A program made the position numbers and the translations under genes. DNA of 64,000 bases from Locusta migratoria. Lineage: Eukaryota > Arthropoda > Insecta > Orthoptera > Acrididae. The stretch covers positions 286,359,747 through 286,423,746 of the forward strand of contig CM048745.1 in the NCBI GenBank assembly GCA_026315105.1. The letters are read 5' to 3'. The notes below the pieces were generated by a model. The model made no database searches. It was not told where the DNA came from and was given only the letters and a program-made list of their open reading frames with translations. This document shows, in pieces, positions 52,884-63,308 of this stretch (the stretch's first letter is position 1; every line of letters begins with the position of its first letter).

Positions 52884-53134
52884 GTGGCGTCTCTTCCGAA
52901 AGAAGTTATTCTTTCATATTCACAGAATGACATCAACTGCGAATGGACGAAGCTGAAACTATGAACTCGGCCGGGTTTCGAGCCCGGGTCTCCTGCTTTC
53001 TAGGCAGTTGAGCTCACCACTACATATTCAGCTTTTTCCATTCGAAGTTGGTCATATATTCTGTGAATATAAAAGAATGACAACTGCAGGCTAAGAAGTG
53101 ACGTCTGTTCTTTCGGAACAGACGCCACTTGTAT
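52884..53134. mobile_element. Foldback element enclosing a tRNA-like module
   Basis: Arm 52884-52951 and arm 53034-53134 are inverted relatives (gtggcgtct-ttccgaaag..., tattcacagaat, aactgcgaatgga/tccattcgaagtt). The right arm contains an extra hairpin (gtctgttctttcggaacagac). Between the arms, at 52968-53022, the minus strand has a tRNA-like stretch: gtggtgagctcaactgcc, an aaagcag anticodon-stem-like half and cccgggctcgaaaccc. No coding sequence. Confidence 0.65.
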
Positions 53135-53335
53135 ACATTATATATATAATATGCCAGTGACAAGCAATGATCCTTTGGTTATGAGGAGGGGTGGGGAAGT
53201 TTGGGGCCCTTACTGTTACGGGAATTAGTTTCAAAACTACGAGTTTCAGTACTGCGGGCAGAGTAAGGCTGGGAATTTCTATCTGACGGGAGGCGTACTT
53301 AGTTAGTCACTGCAGGTGCGGTTATTACTGTATCT

Positions 53336-53402
53336 CCTTTGGTGTAGCGGTCAGCGCAGATGCCTAGAAAGTAGGAGACCCAGGTTCGAATCCCGGCTGG
53401 GT
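53336..53402 (+). other. tRNA-like module (repeat-borne)
   Basis: The stretch ggtgtagcggtcagcgcaga (A-box-like), then atgcctagaaagtaggagacc and caggttcgaatcccggc (B box), resembles a tRNA from D arm to T arm. No acceptor stem pairs with it. It belongs to the same repeat type as 52884-53134, whose arm text (ctgatgtcat...attctgtg) continues at 53441 and 54546. Confidence 0.55.
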
Positions 53403-53452
53403 AAACTTTGCCCATTGGCTGGGTAACTTTGCCCATTGGCTGCTGATGTCAT

Positions 53453-54545
53453 GTTGTTGTGGTCTTCAGTCCGGAGACTGGTTTGATGCAGCTCTCCACA
53501 ATACCCTATCCTGAGCAAGCCTCCTCCACTCCACATAAGAACGGCAACCTACATCTGTCTGAATCTGCTTACTGTATCCATCTCATGGTCTTCCTCTGAG
53601 ATTTTTACCCCACACACTTCCCTACAATGCTAAATTCACAATTCCTTGATGTCTAAGAATGTGTCCTACCAATCTATCCCTTCTTTTAGACAAGGTATGC
53701 CAGAAATTTCTTTTCTCCCCAATTCTGTTCAGTATCTCATTAGTTACGCGATCCACCCACATAATCTTCAATATTCTTCTGTAGCACCACATTTCGAAAG
53801 CATCTATCCTCTTCCTGTCCGCACTGTTTATCGTCCATGTCTCACTCCCATACAAAGCAACACTCCATACAAATGCCTTCAGTAAGGACATCCTTAGGCT
53901 TAAATCAATATTCGATGTTAACGAATTTCTCTTTTTCAAGAACGCTTTTCTACCAATTGCCATTCTGCATTTTATATCCTCTGTACTGCGACCATCATTT
54001 GTTATTTTACTGCCCAAGTAACGAAACTCATCTACCTCCTTTGCTTCGTTTCCCAATCTAATTCCTTCAGCATCACCTAATTTTCTTACACTGCACTCCA
54101 TTACCCTAGTTTTGCTCTTGTTAATGTTCATCTTATATGCACCTTTCAGCACACTGTCCATTCCGATGAATTGCTCTTCAAAGTCCTTTTCTGTATCTGA
54201 CAGAATTACTATATCGTCGGCAAAAAGCAATGTTTTTAATTCTTCCCCGTGAACTGTAATTCCTTCACCAAATTTATCCTTGCTTTCCTTTATAGCTTGC
54301 TCAATGTACAAATTGAATAACAATGGAGAAAGACTACAACCCTGTCTTACTCCCTTTCCAACCACTGCATCCCTTTCATGCCCTTCAACACTGACAACCG
54401 CTGTCTGGTTTTTGTACAAGTTGTAAATAACCTTACGCTCCCTATATTTTACTCCTGCTTGCTTCAGAACTTGAAAGAGTTTATTCCAATCAACATTGTC
54501 AAGCCTTCTCCAAATCTACAAAAGCTAGAAATGTAGGTTTGCCTT
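53453..54545 (-). pseudogene. RTE-clade LINE 3' fragment with 12-bp TSD, minus strand
   Basis: This 5'-truncated insertion is flanked by tgctgatgtcat (53441-53452, 54546-54557). The frame 54419-53622 has 'VGKGVRQGCSLSPLLFNLYI', 'LLFADDIVILSD' (intact catalytic FADD), 'RYLGSKITNDGRSTEDIK' and 'AFVWSVALYGSETWTI'. It stops after 'GIVNLAL', where the sister copies continue for about 50 residues to NQSPD. Upstream of 54419 the 'FVDLEKA...' block is broken. The tail is gaccacaacaaca. It is inserted into the foldback-type repeat. Confidence 0.93.
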
Positions 54546-54557
54546 TGCTGATGTCAT

Positions 54558-55147
54558 ATATTCTGTGATTATGAATGTTTGTCTCGGGAGTGTTGTGACC
54601 AGCAGAGGCGTTTAAACCCTGAACTGTGTCCCTGGAGCCATTCTGTGGCAATCCTGGATGTGTAAGTTGTCGCATTGCCTGGCTGGGATTGCCCACTTCG
54701 TCGGAATGCACAATTGACCTGAAAGGCTGCAGGCGATAAGCCAGGATGTATAGCTGCCACCTGCAGAGTCGTATCTAGACTGTTAGGGCTCCCATATCAC
54801 TCCAACTGCACACGCCCCGGCACCATTACAGACTCTCCAGCTTCTTGAACAGTCCCATGCAGGATCCATGGACTCATGAGATTGTCTCCATTCTCGTACA
54901 CGTCTATCTTCATGATACAATTAGAAAAGAGACTCGTCACACCAGGCAACAAGTTTCCAGTCCCAACAGCACAACGGCGCAATCGTGCACTGGTCGTACG
55001 GGAAAATCCCCACCTCGTAGCTACATCGGAGATGCTGTGTCCCGTCTCTCATGCGCCGACTATGTCACCACGTTCAAACTCCCATAAATTGTGAGAGCCT
55101 GTCATTGTCGCAGCAGCAGCCGTTGTCTACCGCAGAACTGTGCTCTT
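54558..55147. other. Unassigned spacer
   Basis: Moderately GC-rich sequence with short frames only. No motif is recognised. Confidence 0.4.
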
Positions 55148-55974
55148 ACAAGGGAAACACCAAGTATGGTACCAACGTATTTTGATGGGTCGCAGGTGTG
55201 TTTTGAGGGAATTCCTCCAGACCACCAACATAAAAGAATTTATTCCAATGGGCCTAAGAAAATCGAGAATTCGCTACATATTACCACTCGTAACGTGTGT
55301 ACATATACATGGTGGTTACCGCTGAGTGAGACCGCGTGGTGTAATCGCCAAGGTGCTAGGTTTCCATAAGCGACTGGCCGTAGCATAATAGTCCACTGGG
55401 ACGCGTCACGTGGGTACACATGTCACATGAGGAGATAAAAACAGCACGGTCAGTAGCTGTTAACATAGGTATTAAATGTTGCCCAATTATTATAGGTATT
55501 AACAAAAGACTGTTTACTGATTTAGAAATATGCTTCAATCGCCTTAAGTGTGCTTCGAAAAAACAAAATGAATAAAATCGTCGCGCAATACTTAACATAT
55601 TGAGCGAATGTTACATGTTTTTATCCTGACCATTTACTGCAAACGTTTACATAAGAATGGTTATAAAAATACATAATTATGCACAATCATCGTACAGGTG
55701 TGAAAAGTAATTGACCCATGTGGGACTTGAACCCAGGTCCCCTGTATGGCAGCGTCGCATCATGCCGAGTACACCACGCTGTCTCGCTGAGCGGTAACCC
55801 CATTGTATAAGTAGACACGTTACGCATGGTAATTTGCTGCGAATTTGATTTCGATTTTCTTAGAAATCAAGGCCCATTAGAACAAATCCTTTTAGCTTGG
55901 TCTGGAGGAATTCCCTCACAACATGCCTACGACTTATCAAATTCCGTTGCTACCATACTTGGTGTTCCCCTGGT
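55148..55974. mobile_element. Long-TIR element with tRNA-like modules, copy B (uninterrupted)
   Basis: The 827-bp element has inverted arms of roughly 190 bp (55148-55345 and the complement of 55770-55974). Its ends are ac(a/c)aggg(a/g)aacaccaagta. Directly inside each arm is a tRNA-like piece: plus-strand gaccgcgtggtgtaatcgcc at 55331, and minus-strand gagacagcgtggtgtactcgg with the B box gggttcaagtccc (55725-55795). The unique centre (55400-55700) matches 16430-16800 of copy A in reverse orientation. No transposase and no target duplication are recognised. Confidence 0.8.
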
Positions 55975-56233
55975 TAGTGTTTTCATTTGTATTTGCATAC
56001 GCATACCTATAAACAGTGTGTTTCGCTCATCAGCGCAACAAGAATACGTGGTAAGTCAAATTTTATTTATTTTGACGCAGTGAGATTGTTTCCCCTTTCA
56101 TTATATAAATTTATCAGTTTTTTCATTCAGTATTTCCTTCGGATGTACTTATAACAGGGCCATAATTTTTACTATTTGTGTTTCCCCTATTTCCCGGACG
56201 TGTCCGTTGCGCATATTAGTTTGTAAGATTTAC

Positions 56234-56448
56234 AAAATGTTCAGAAATGTTCAAATGTTTGTGAATTCTAAGAGACCAAAATATTTTGGTCATTACTGCC
56301 TAGACTTACAAACTACTTGAACTACATTAAACTAACGCAAGGACAACACACACATCAATGCCCGAGGGAGGATTAGAACCACCGGCGCTGGAGGCCTCAC
56401 GATCTGTAACGTGGCGCTCCAGACCGCTCGGCTACTCCCGCGCAACTC
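56234..56448 (-). mobile_element. SINE-A with 9-bp TSD
   Basis: The minus-strand head is gcgcgggagtagccgagcgg, and the B box is mutated (gtggttctaatcc). The flanks share aagatttac (56225-56233, 56449-56457). Confidence 0.9.
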
Positions 56449-56457
56449 AAGATTTAC

Positions 56458-57292
56458 CTCAGTGGTCGAAGTCGGTTTTAAAAGTTCAGTTTTGTAGTAC
56501 GCAATTGTGGTCAATTTCCATTAAACTTAAAACATTTTAAATATTCGGGATACCTTGCAGCGGGTTCTACAAAACGCTGGTGACTACTTTAAAGGACACT
56601 TTTTGTGAATAATGAAATGCCAAGATCGCGGTATTTCGTATTTATTTATAACAGACGATGTACAGAGACATCGTCTGGTCTCAAAAAAAATGTTTATTAT
56701 AGGCAGTTGGTCTGTACTGGTGGGTTGTCATACATTAAAATATGCCGTTTGGTTGTCAGATATAAAACTCGTATAGTCATATATAAATAACCACCATATT
56801 GTACAGTTGTGAGTGACAACAACCTACTAACAGGCGGCGTTGTCATCACTGTTACCTTAACATGCCGCTAGAGTGCGTTATTGTATGTAAAGTCCTTACA
56901 ACTGTTATTTTTGTCGATAGTAAAATTTAAAATTGCAGGAGTATCTACTGAGGTTTCATCAATTTACATAAAATTTTAATTTACCTTTAACCAAGAATAG
57001 ATTGCGTTATTTAAAATTACGATAAACTGAAGAATAAAAACAGTACCCATCACATTTGTAAGTTACAGCACGTATAAGATCTACCACTGTGAAAATTTGA
57101 TACTGCAGCTGCAACTGCCAGAGTTCGTCAATTCACATTTGTTACATCAGGTTTCAATTTACGTACAGTCAAGACAATCATACCATTCTAAAAGTTATGA
57201 TTTGCTGATGAATGAAAACAGCACGCAGCACACCGAACATAGTACAATTACAAAATACAGCACATATTGTATTTACCATTGTGAAAGAACAG
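56458..57292. other. Unassigned spacer
   Basis: AT-rich, no gene recognised. The 57050-57290 part repeats phrases of 56950-57060 (attacgataaactgaagaa against agttatgatttgctgatgaa), a weak internal duplication. Confidence 0.35.

Positions 57293-57320
<28 letters not shown>
57293..57320. repeat. (TA)n microsatellite
   Basis: A 28-bp AT/TA run. Confidence 0.95.
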
Positions 57321-57323
<3 letters not shown>

Positions 57324-57594
57324 CTATTTACAAAAAGGTTAACATCTATGCCGTTTCTACATATTTCATAAACTAATATATCGGGATGGATGTACAGTTT
57401 GTCATTACATTCATACACATCATATAACAGTACATTGACAAGCTAGGGTGTAAGAGTTTTGGCATTTCATTCTTCACAAAATACATTTATAAGATAGCTC
57501 CCTGCCATGAGCAAATTGTTAAAGGACAGTAACAGGTGCAAACTTGTACGCTTTTGTATCGGTTGTGGATAAATAAGATTTCATTATGGTATAA

Positions 57595-58680
57595 ATAATG
57601 AGAAGTGTGAAGTCGTCCATATGAGTACGCAAAGAAATTTTGTATCCCATCCTCGTTGCCACTTCTGTGTCTTGTTTCCGCCGGTTGTCCTGGGTGTCGG
57701 TGGCCGAGTAGAAACCGACACAGGAAAATAGGATGCACGCGTGTGCAGGTACGGAGGTGACCAGCCAGTGAGACAGCAGAAACTAAAAACACTAGGCTAA
57801 ATAAGAACAAGTTGTATATTTCGTAGAAATGGGATAGTACTTAACTTTTACAAAGTACATGACTGCCAAATAAGTGTACTGCTGAGACATAGGTTAACTA
57901 CGTAGCGGCCTGCCTACTGATGAGTCCTAGTGCCTGTGCTAATCCCAAGTGTTAAGTGGTGCCTATCTGATCCAAAGTGAACGATGCAGTTCAGTGGTGG
58001 CCTCGAGCGTGATTGCAGCAGAGGGCGCTCGTGGTCGACGTCGTAAGAACTCCGCGCCGTGCGTGCATGGCGGCGCGTGGCGAAAGTACGTGGCGCGCAC
58101 TTCAGTCTTGTGCGACACCACAAGAAATCCGTTAAACTTTGTTTACAAAATAAATCAATCAAAAGTGAAGGCCTTAAACTTCAGTAAATACCTAGGCATT
58201 ACTATTACTTCAGACTCAAAAGAGAGAGAACACGTAGATAATGTCATGGAAAGGCGAACCAGAGACTGCGTTTTATTAGCAGAACCCTTAAAAGTTGCAA
58301 CAGAACTGCATACACTACGCTTGTCCGTCCTTTTTTGGAGTATTGCTACCCAGTGTGGGATTCGTATCCCGTGGTTTAGACGGAGGACATCGAAATAGTG
58401 CAAAGAAGGGCAGCTTGTTTTGTACTGTGACGATACAGGGGAAACAGCGGCACGGAAATGATACAGGATCTGGGATGGAAAACATTACAACAACGGCACT
58501 TATCTCTGCGGCGTGGTCTACTTACGAATCTCCAATCGCGAACATTGTTCTCCGAATGCGAAAATATATTGTTGACTCCCACTTACATTGGTAGAAATGA
58601 TCATCAGAATAAAATACGAGAAATCAGAGCTCTAACGGAGAGATTCAGGTGTTCTTTCTTCCCGCGTGCTAATTCCTAGT
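57595..58680 (+). pseudogene. CR1-like LINE fragment, split by an LTR-type insertion
   Basis: The two pieces 57595-57638 ('NEKCEVVHMSTQRN') and 58123-58680 ('NPLNFVYKINQSKVKALNFSKYLGITI...') are contiguous in related copies. The RT thumb region continues with several frame changes to 'LVLYCDDTGE' and then the 3' region 'gaaatcagagctctaacgg' near 58620. The hexamer tail is missing. An LTR-type unit sits at 57639-58122 with the 6-bp duplication agaaat. Confidence 0.82.
57639..58122 (-). mobile_element. LTR (family L) plus 27-nt leader extension, minus strand
   Basis: On the minus strand it starts tgtggtgtcgcacaag at 58122 and runs through the LTR to gacaca near 57666, then extends 27 nt further (gaagtggcaacgaggatggg, then atacaaa) before the target. 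The flanks carry agaaat (57633-57638, 58123-58128). The duplication fits LTR integration, but the right end goes past the expected CA terminus. Confidence 0.7.
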
Positions 58681-59367
58681 TGCCATATTTAAGTTCCAAG
58701 CCTCGTAGATCCTGAACGTAGTATATACAATCGGAACTTCAGAGCAACAGGAAGCTGACTAGATGTTGGCTCACATGAAAAGCCCCTCACACAGGCGCCA
58801 GCTACGTTGTTTCCGACTATGAAAACGTCCACTGTTATTGGAACGTGAAGTAAGCAGTATTACTTGTTGCGCGGTTGCGTGCCGGAATGCAGCTGGCACT
58901 AGGCCACGGCGCGGCTGCTGGCTTATAATCTGCTGGACACCGCTGGTCTGTTAACGTGATACGTGATGAGCGGCGCCGGTTTCTGCCAGCCATGGTATTA
59001 CTAAGCCGACCACTGATGCAGCGGGTCTGACCAGTCATACCTGTACCCACTGACTCATCCCAGTGGGTAAATATTCCAGGAATCGACAATGACTGACAAA
59101 CCAGTTCTCTTAAGAGCGGAATCGTTTCCTGCGACTTTTACCTGCTCACACTCAAGTCGATGCACCTAACAGAGGTGACAGATGTCTTGGGATACCTCCT
59201 GATGCCGTTCCGCACCTCTTTTTTTTCCCGGCGAGGTGCAGCAGATCGACGTGACTCGGCAATGACGTTGAGTCCTCTGCAAGAAATACGGGCCGTACGA
59301 AATCGGCAAATTTTACCTGCTGCTGGTAAACCAAACATACGAACTTGGCAACTCTCCTAAACCTGTC
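58681..59367. other. Unassigned; left part of a ~78-bp degenerate repeat near 59290-59367
   Basis: No gene is recognised. From 59290 the text 'cggcaaattttacctgctgctg' and 'cgaacttggcaact' resembles units at 60330 and 60560-60702. Confidence 0.4.
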
Positions 59368-59377
59368 CTCAAACAGA

Positions 59378-60326
59378 AAAAAATGTTCAAATGTTTGTAA
59401 ATCTATCGGACCAAATTGCCTGGTCATCAGTACGTAGCTTACCAACTACTGCGTGATGCTTGGAGTGCCGAATGGTCTGCCATGAGTGCAACAAACAAGC
59501 TCCGAGGAGTGAAGCTATCCACAACTCTGTGGAGGTCTTCACTGCGGCCCATACGTCGAGTCAGTTGTCCTCTGCCGCCTCCGTATTGGGCATACCTGGC
59601 TGACCCATGGTCGTCTCCTTCGCCGTGAGGCCCCACCTGTATTTCGGTGTGGAGCAGTGCTGACAGTCGTCCATCTTCTGATGGACTGCCCAGTTTTAGC
59701 TACCTTGCGGCAGTCTTTTAACCTAACAGACGCGCTACCCTTAGTTTTAGGCGACGATGCCTCCACGGCTCATTCTGTTTTAAGTTTTATTCGCGCAGCT
59801 GGTTTTTAGAACTCCATCTAGTGGTGGGTCTATAGCCTGATACTTCAGGTCCCCACCTATCCAGCGATTTTAAACCCTTTTAAGACCCTTCTGTAACTTA
59901 CCAAGGGGTTTTTAGTGTGTGCAGTATGGCTGGCTCATCCTGTTTTTTCTGTGATCAGCCAGCGATGTTCTTCTGCTGTCCAGTTTTAGGTGAGATCTCG
60001 ACTTCGTTTACCTATTGTGTCTTCCTTTTGTGTTGTCAGCGACTTGTCCTATGTCAGCTTACCCCATTTGTGAGTTTTCATCTTCGAAGCTGTGTTTTAC
60101 CTTTTATACACTTGACAGAGGACTCTCAGCTAGGTACAGGGGACTGATGACCTAGCTGTTTAGTCCCCTCAAAACCACCAACATCAACAACCAACTACAT
60201 AAACCTAGGTAAACTAACCTAATGACACACACACACACAATGCCCCTGGAGGACTCGAACCTCCACGGCGAGCAACCGCGCGCACCGCAACTAGACGCTT
60301 TAGACCGCTCGGCTACTCCCCGCATT
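59378..60326 (-). mobile_element. SINE-A with a LINE inserted inside it
   Basis: The SINE tail begins at 59378 (aaatgttcaaatgtttgt on the plus strand) and its head ends at 60326 (ccgctcggctactccccgca). The flanking ctcaaacaga is at 59368-59377 and 60327-60336. The body is interrupted between 59449 and 60190 by a plus-strand LINE fragment. With that removed, the SINE is about 200 bp, the normal length. Confidence 0.88.
59450..60189 (+). pseudogene. I/Jockey-type LINE 3' fragment with 9-bp TSD, inside a SINE
   Basis: Flanked by accaactac (59441-59449, 60190-60198). Remnant frames show the region after RNase H: 'WSAMSATNKLRGVKLSTTLW' (59470-59540), then in another frame 'LTVVHLLMDCPVLATLRQSF' (59660-59720) to 'VLSFIRAAGF' and a stop at about 59808. 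The 3' UTR ends 'gactgatgacctagctgttt' and 'agtcccctcaaaaccacc' (60150-60180). This C-terminal layout matches 44640-44972 in type, but the family is different. Confidence 0.82.
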
Positions 60327-60344
60327 CTCAAACAGAACACTCGA

Positions 60345-60562
60345 ACTTGAAGAAAGTAAGGAACGAAGCTTGGAATTTAACGTCTCGTCGACAGCGTGAT
60401 TATTAGAGACGGAGCTTACGCTAGGAGTTTTTGGGTAGGGAATTGAAAGGAAATCTTCCATGCTCTTTCAAAGGAACCATCCCAGCATTTGCCTGTAGTG
60501 ATTTAGGGAAATCACAGAAAACCTAAATCTGCGTGGCTGGAGGTGGATTTGAACCATCAGAC
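60345..60562 (-). mobile_element. SINE-B, minus strand
   Basis: The complement of the SINE-B body is clear: aatttaacgtctcgtcgaca, 'agggaaatcacagaaaacc' and the B-box-like gattcaaatccacc complement at 60545. It matches 34708-34950 and 63055-63290. The tRNA head is truncated near 60562. Confidence 0.85.
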
Positions 60563-60702
60563 TCGACAACTGTATAGCTGCTGTCGAAGGAGTTTGTTGT
60601 ATTCCGGTTCCCTCGCGATTCAAACAGAACGCTCGAACTCGGCAACTTTATACCTGCTGTCGAGGGGGATGAGTGTATTCTGGTTTCCCTCGCGCTTGCC
60701 GA
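60563..60702. repeat. Tandem duplication, two units of about 78 bp
   Basis: Each unit contains ctcg(a/g)caact(g/t)tata, ctgctgtcga(a/g)gg and tgtattc(c/t)ggtt. Partial units flank the SINEs at 59290-59367 and 60327-60345, so the SINEs appear to have landed in a small satellite-like array. Confidence 0.65.
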
Positions 60703-60926
60703 TTACCCGGTCTGGCGAAGTGACGTCAATGAGCGGCTAAGCGTGCTTTCTGCAGGACGTGCGCTGCTGTTTCTGACGTAATTCGTGACCTAGGCTGTCT
60801 TGCATTATCTTTTTACACTCTTGTGACCCGTTCGCATTATTTTGCGAGTACTTGTCTTTATAAACGATTAAGGGGACAATTTGGGCAGACCACTTAGATT
60901 TAACAGTTCTACTAAAGAAACTGCCT
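60703..60926. other. Unassigned spacer
   Basis: Short region without recognised features. Confidence 0.4.
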
Positions 60927-61965
60927 ACATCTACATCTACATGGGATACTCCGCAAATCACATTTAAGTGCCTGGCAGAGGGTTCATCGAACCACCAATA
61001 TACTATTTATCTCCCATTCCATTCTCGAATAGCGCACGGGAAGAAAGAACATTTCTACCGATGTAAGTGGGAGTCAACAATATATTTTCGCATTCGGAGA
61101 ACAATGTTGACGATTGGAGATTCGTAAGTAGACCACGCCGCAGCGATAAGTGCCGTTCTTGTAATGTTTCCCATCCCAGATCCTATATCATTTCCCCTGT
61201 ATCGTCACAGTACAAAACAAGCTGCCCTTCTTTGGAGTCTTTCGATGTCCTCCGTCTAAACCACGGGATACGGATCCCTTACTGAGTAGCAATACTCCAA
61301 AAAAGGATGGACAAGCTTAGTGTATGCAGTTCTGTTGCAACTTTTAAGGGTTCTGCCAATAAAACGCAGCCTCTGGTTCGCCTTTCCACGACATTATCTA
61401 CGTGTTCTTTCTATTTTAAGTCTGAAGTAATAGTAATTCCTAGGTATTTAGTGGAGTTTACGGCCTTCACTTTTGTTTATCTTGTAAACGAAATTTAACG
61501 GATTTTTTTTCGTACTAATATGGACGACTTCACACTTATTTGGCGTCAGTTGCCAACTTTTACACCATAATGAAATCTTATTTAGATCGTTCTGCAGTTG
61601 GTTTTCATCTTCAGACGATTTTACTAGACGGTAAATGACGGCGTCATCTGCAGACAACCTAAGAGAGCTCCTTAGATTTTCCCCTAAATCGTTGTAAATA
61701 AGGAACAGCAGAGGACCAATAAAACTACATTAAGGAACGCAGGATATCACCTCTGTTTTAGTCGATGTCTTACCATCAATTACTACAAACTGTGTCCTCT
61801 GACAGGAAATCCTCTATCCAGTCAGAAATGTGGGGTGATATTCCGTAACCACGCAATTTGATTAAGAGCCGTTTGTGAGGTACCGTGTGAGAACCCTTCT
61901 GGAAATCTAGAAATACGGAATGAATCTGAGATCATTTGTCAATAGCACTTCGTGCGAGTAAAGAA
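60927..61965 (-). pseudogene. CR1-like LINE fragment, uninterrupted, minus strand
   Basis: The 3' end (acatctacatctacat) is at 60927-60942. Reading leftward from 61965 it contains the RT motifs of the family with breaks: 'LSADDAVIYRLVKSSED' (61610-61657; the catalytic FADD reads SADD), 'NKCEVVHISTKKNPLNFVY' (61480-61560) and the thumb region. This copy served as the reference to show that 5797-6721 and 14884-16012 are one LINE. Confidence 0.88.
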
Positions 61966-62397
61966 CTAGTGCCTACAATACACGTGTCCGTTCTGCTTTG
62001 GATTATTGGTACGCATTCTCAGATCCCCACCAAGTGCGGCTGGCGGTGGATATAGAGAAAGTTTAGAAAACGTTTTGTAGTATCACGATATGGGTCAGAG
62101 TGTGGCAACGGTAATGATGCACGAGTTGAAGGTGAAAAATCATTAAGAGGGGCGTTATTCGTTGCTGCGAGATCTATTTGCGAAATTTCTTTCCACAAAT
62201 TTTTCCTCCGAATGCGAACGTATTTTGTTAGCACCCACCTACATGACCATCTTAATAAAATAAGAGAAATCGATTCAAAATCAGAAAGATTTTCTCACGC
62301 ACTTCTAGAGAATGAACGGTAGAGATATATTATGAACACGTTTCAATATATCCCCTCCGAGACACTTAAATGTGATTTGCCGAGTAAATATCTAGAT
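61966..62397 (+). pseudogene. CR1-like LINE 3' fragment, plus strand, head to head with the previous copy
   Basis: It starts with a decayed thumb block (VRSALDYWYAFSDPHQVRLA) and continues into the pre-terminal region with 'agatctatttgcgaaattt' and 'ctacatgaccatcttaataaaataagag'. It ends 'gtaaatatctagatgtatt' near 62397. Many stops. It abuts the minus-strand copy at about 61965, giving a 5'-to-5' inverted junction. Confidence 0.75.
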
Positions 62398-63050
62398 GTA
62401 TTGTGCTGATGCTATAATGAACATAATGAAAAAACCAAGGTGAACAGTTAGCTAGTTTTAAGCGAGAAGACTAAATCAATATTGAAAATGCAAAGATATA
62501 TGCCTAATATTTTCGTCCATTGGATTACAAATGGAACATGTAAAACGGATTCTTCGGTCTGCTTATGAAAAGGTTGCTGAAGTCAAATGCAATCTAGTCT
62601 TAGAAAATAACGATCTTCTATGAAAATGCTGCAGATGCAGACAGCGCAGAAAAAACGACGTAACTAAACAGAACGCCACTGTTAACGACAGAGTAATGAA
62701 GAAAAGGACACCTGAAACACTGTAATTTTTATGTCAAAAAACCGGACTGAAAATGTCAATTATCTGAAATTTTTCCTGAAACCTGGTTTAATTAATAAAA
62801 TGCAATGAAATATATTTCAAAATAACGGTAGCCTAAGATGAAAGAGTAGACAAGGAGGTTACAACTGAATGTTTAACCTGAGGATAAAACGTGTTTACTA
62901 GGAGCTCACAACACTTGGAAAAAGCCCTTATGTCATCTTCAAATGCGTTTGCTTATCCGAGGAGGACAAAACTTCCTTTTCCTTGTCATTCAACACACAT
63001 AGACAAATAAAGTTAATAGCTAATCAGGAACTTTATACGAGGTATGTCCA
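62398..63050. other. Unassigned spacer
   Basis: AT-rich sequence without a recognised gene or repeat. Confidence 0.4.
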
Positions 63051-63054
63051 CAAA

Positions 63055-63305
63055 CCAAGCGAGGTAGCACAGTGGTAGCACACTGGACTCGTATTCGGAA
63101 GGATGATGGTTCAAGTCCACCTTCGGCCATCCAGATTTTGGTTTTCCGTGATTTCCCTAAATCACTCCAGGCAAATGCCGGGATGGTTCCTTTCAAAGGG
63201 CACGGCAGATTTCCTTCCCCCATCCTTACCCAAACATCCGAGCGTGAGCTCCGTCTCTAATGACCACGCTCTCGACGGGACGTTAAACCCTAAGATTCCT
63301 TCTTC
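63055..63305 (+). mobile_element. SINE-B, plus strand
   Basis: The head is agcgaggtagcacagtggta, the B box is ggttcaagtcc, and the conserved body is 'ggttttccgtgatttcccta', 'gggcacggcagatttcctt' and 'cgacgggacgttaaa'. A short ctaagattccttcttcc tail ends where a mariner begins. Confidence 0.9.
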
Positions 63306-63308
63306 CTA

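Noticed and set aside
52968..53022. Candidate tRNA gene (and similar ones at 20990, 36060, 53336, 55331)
   Set aside because: No complete cloverleaf or paired acceptor stem; all lie inside repeats. Called tRNA-like modules instead.
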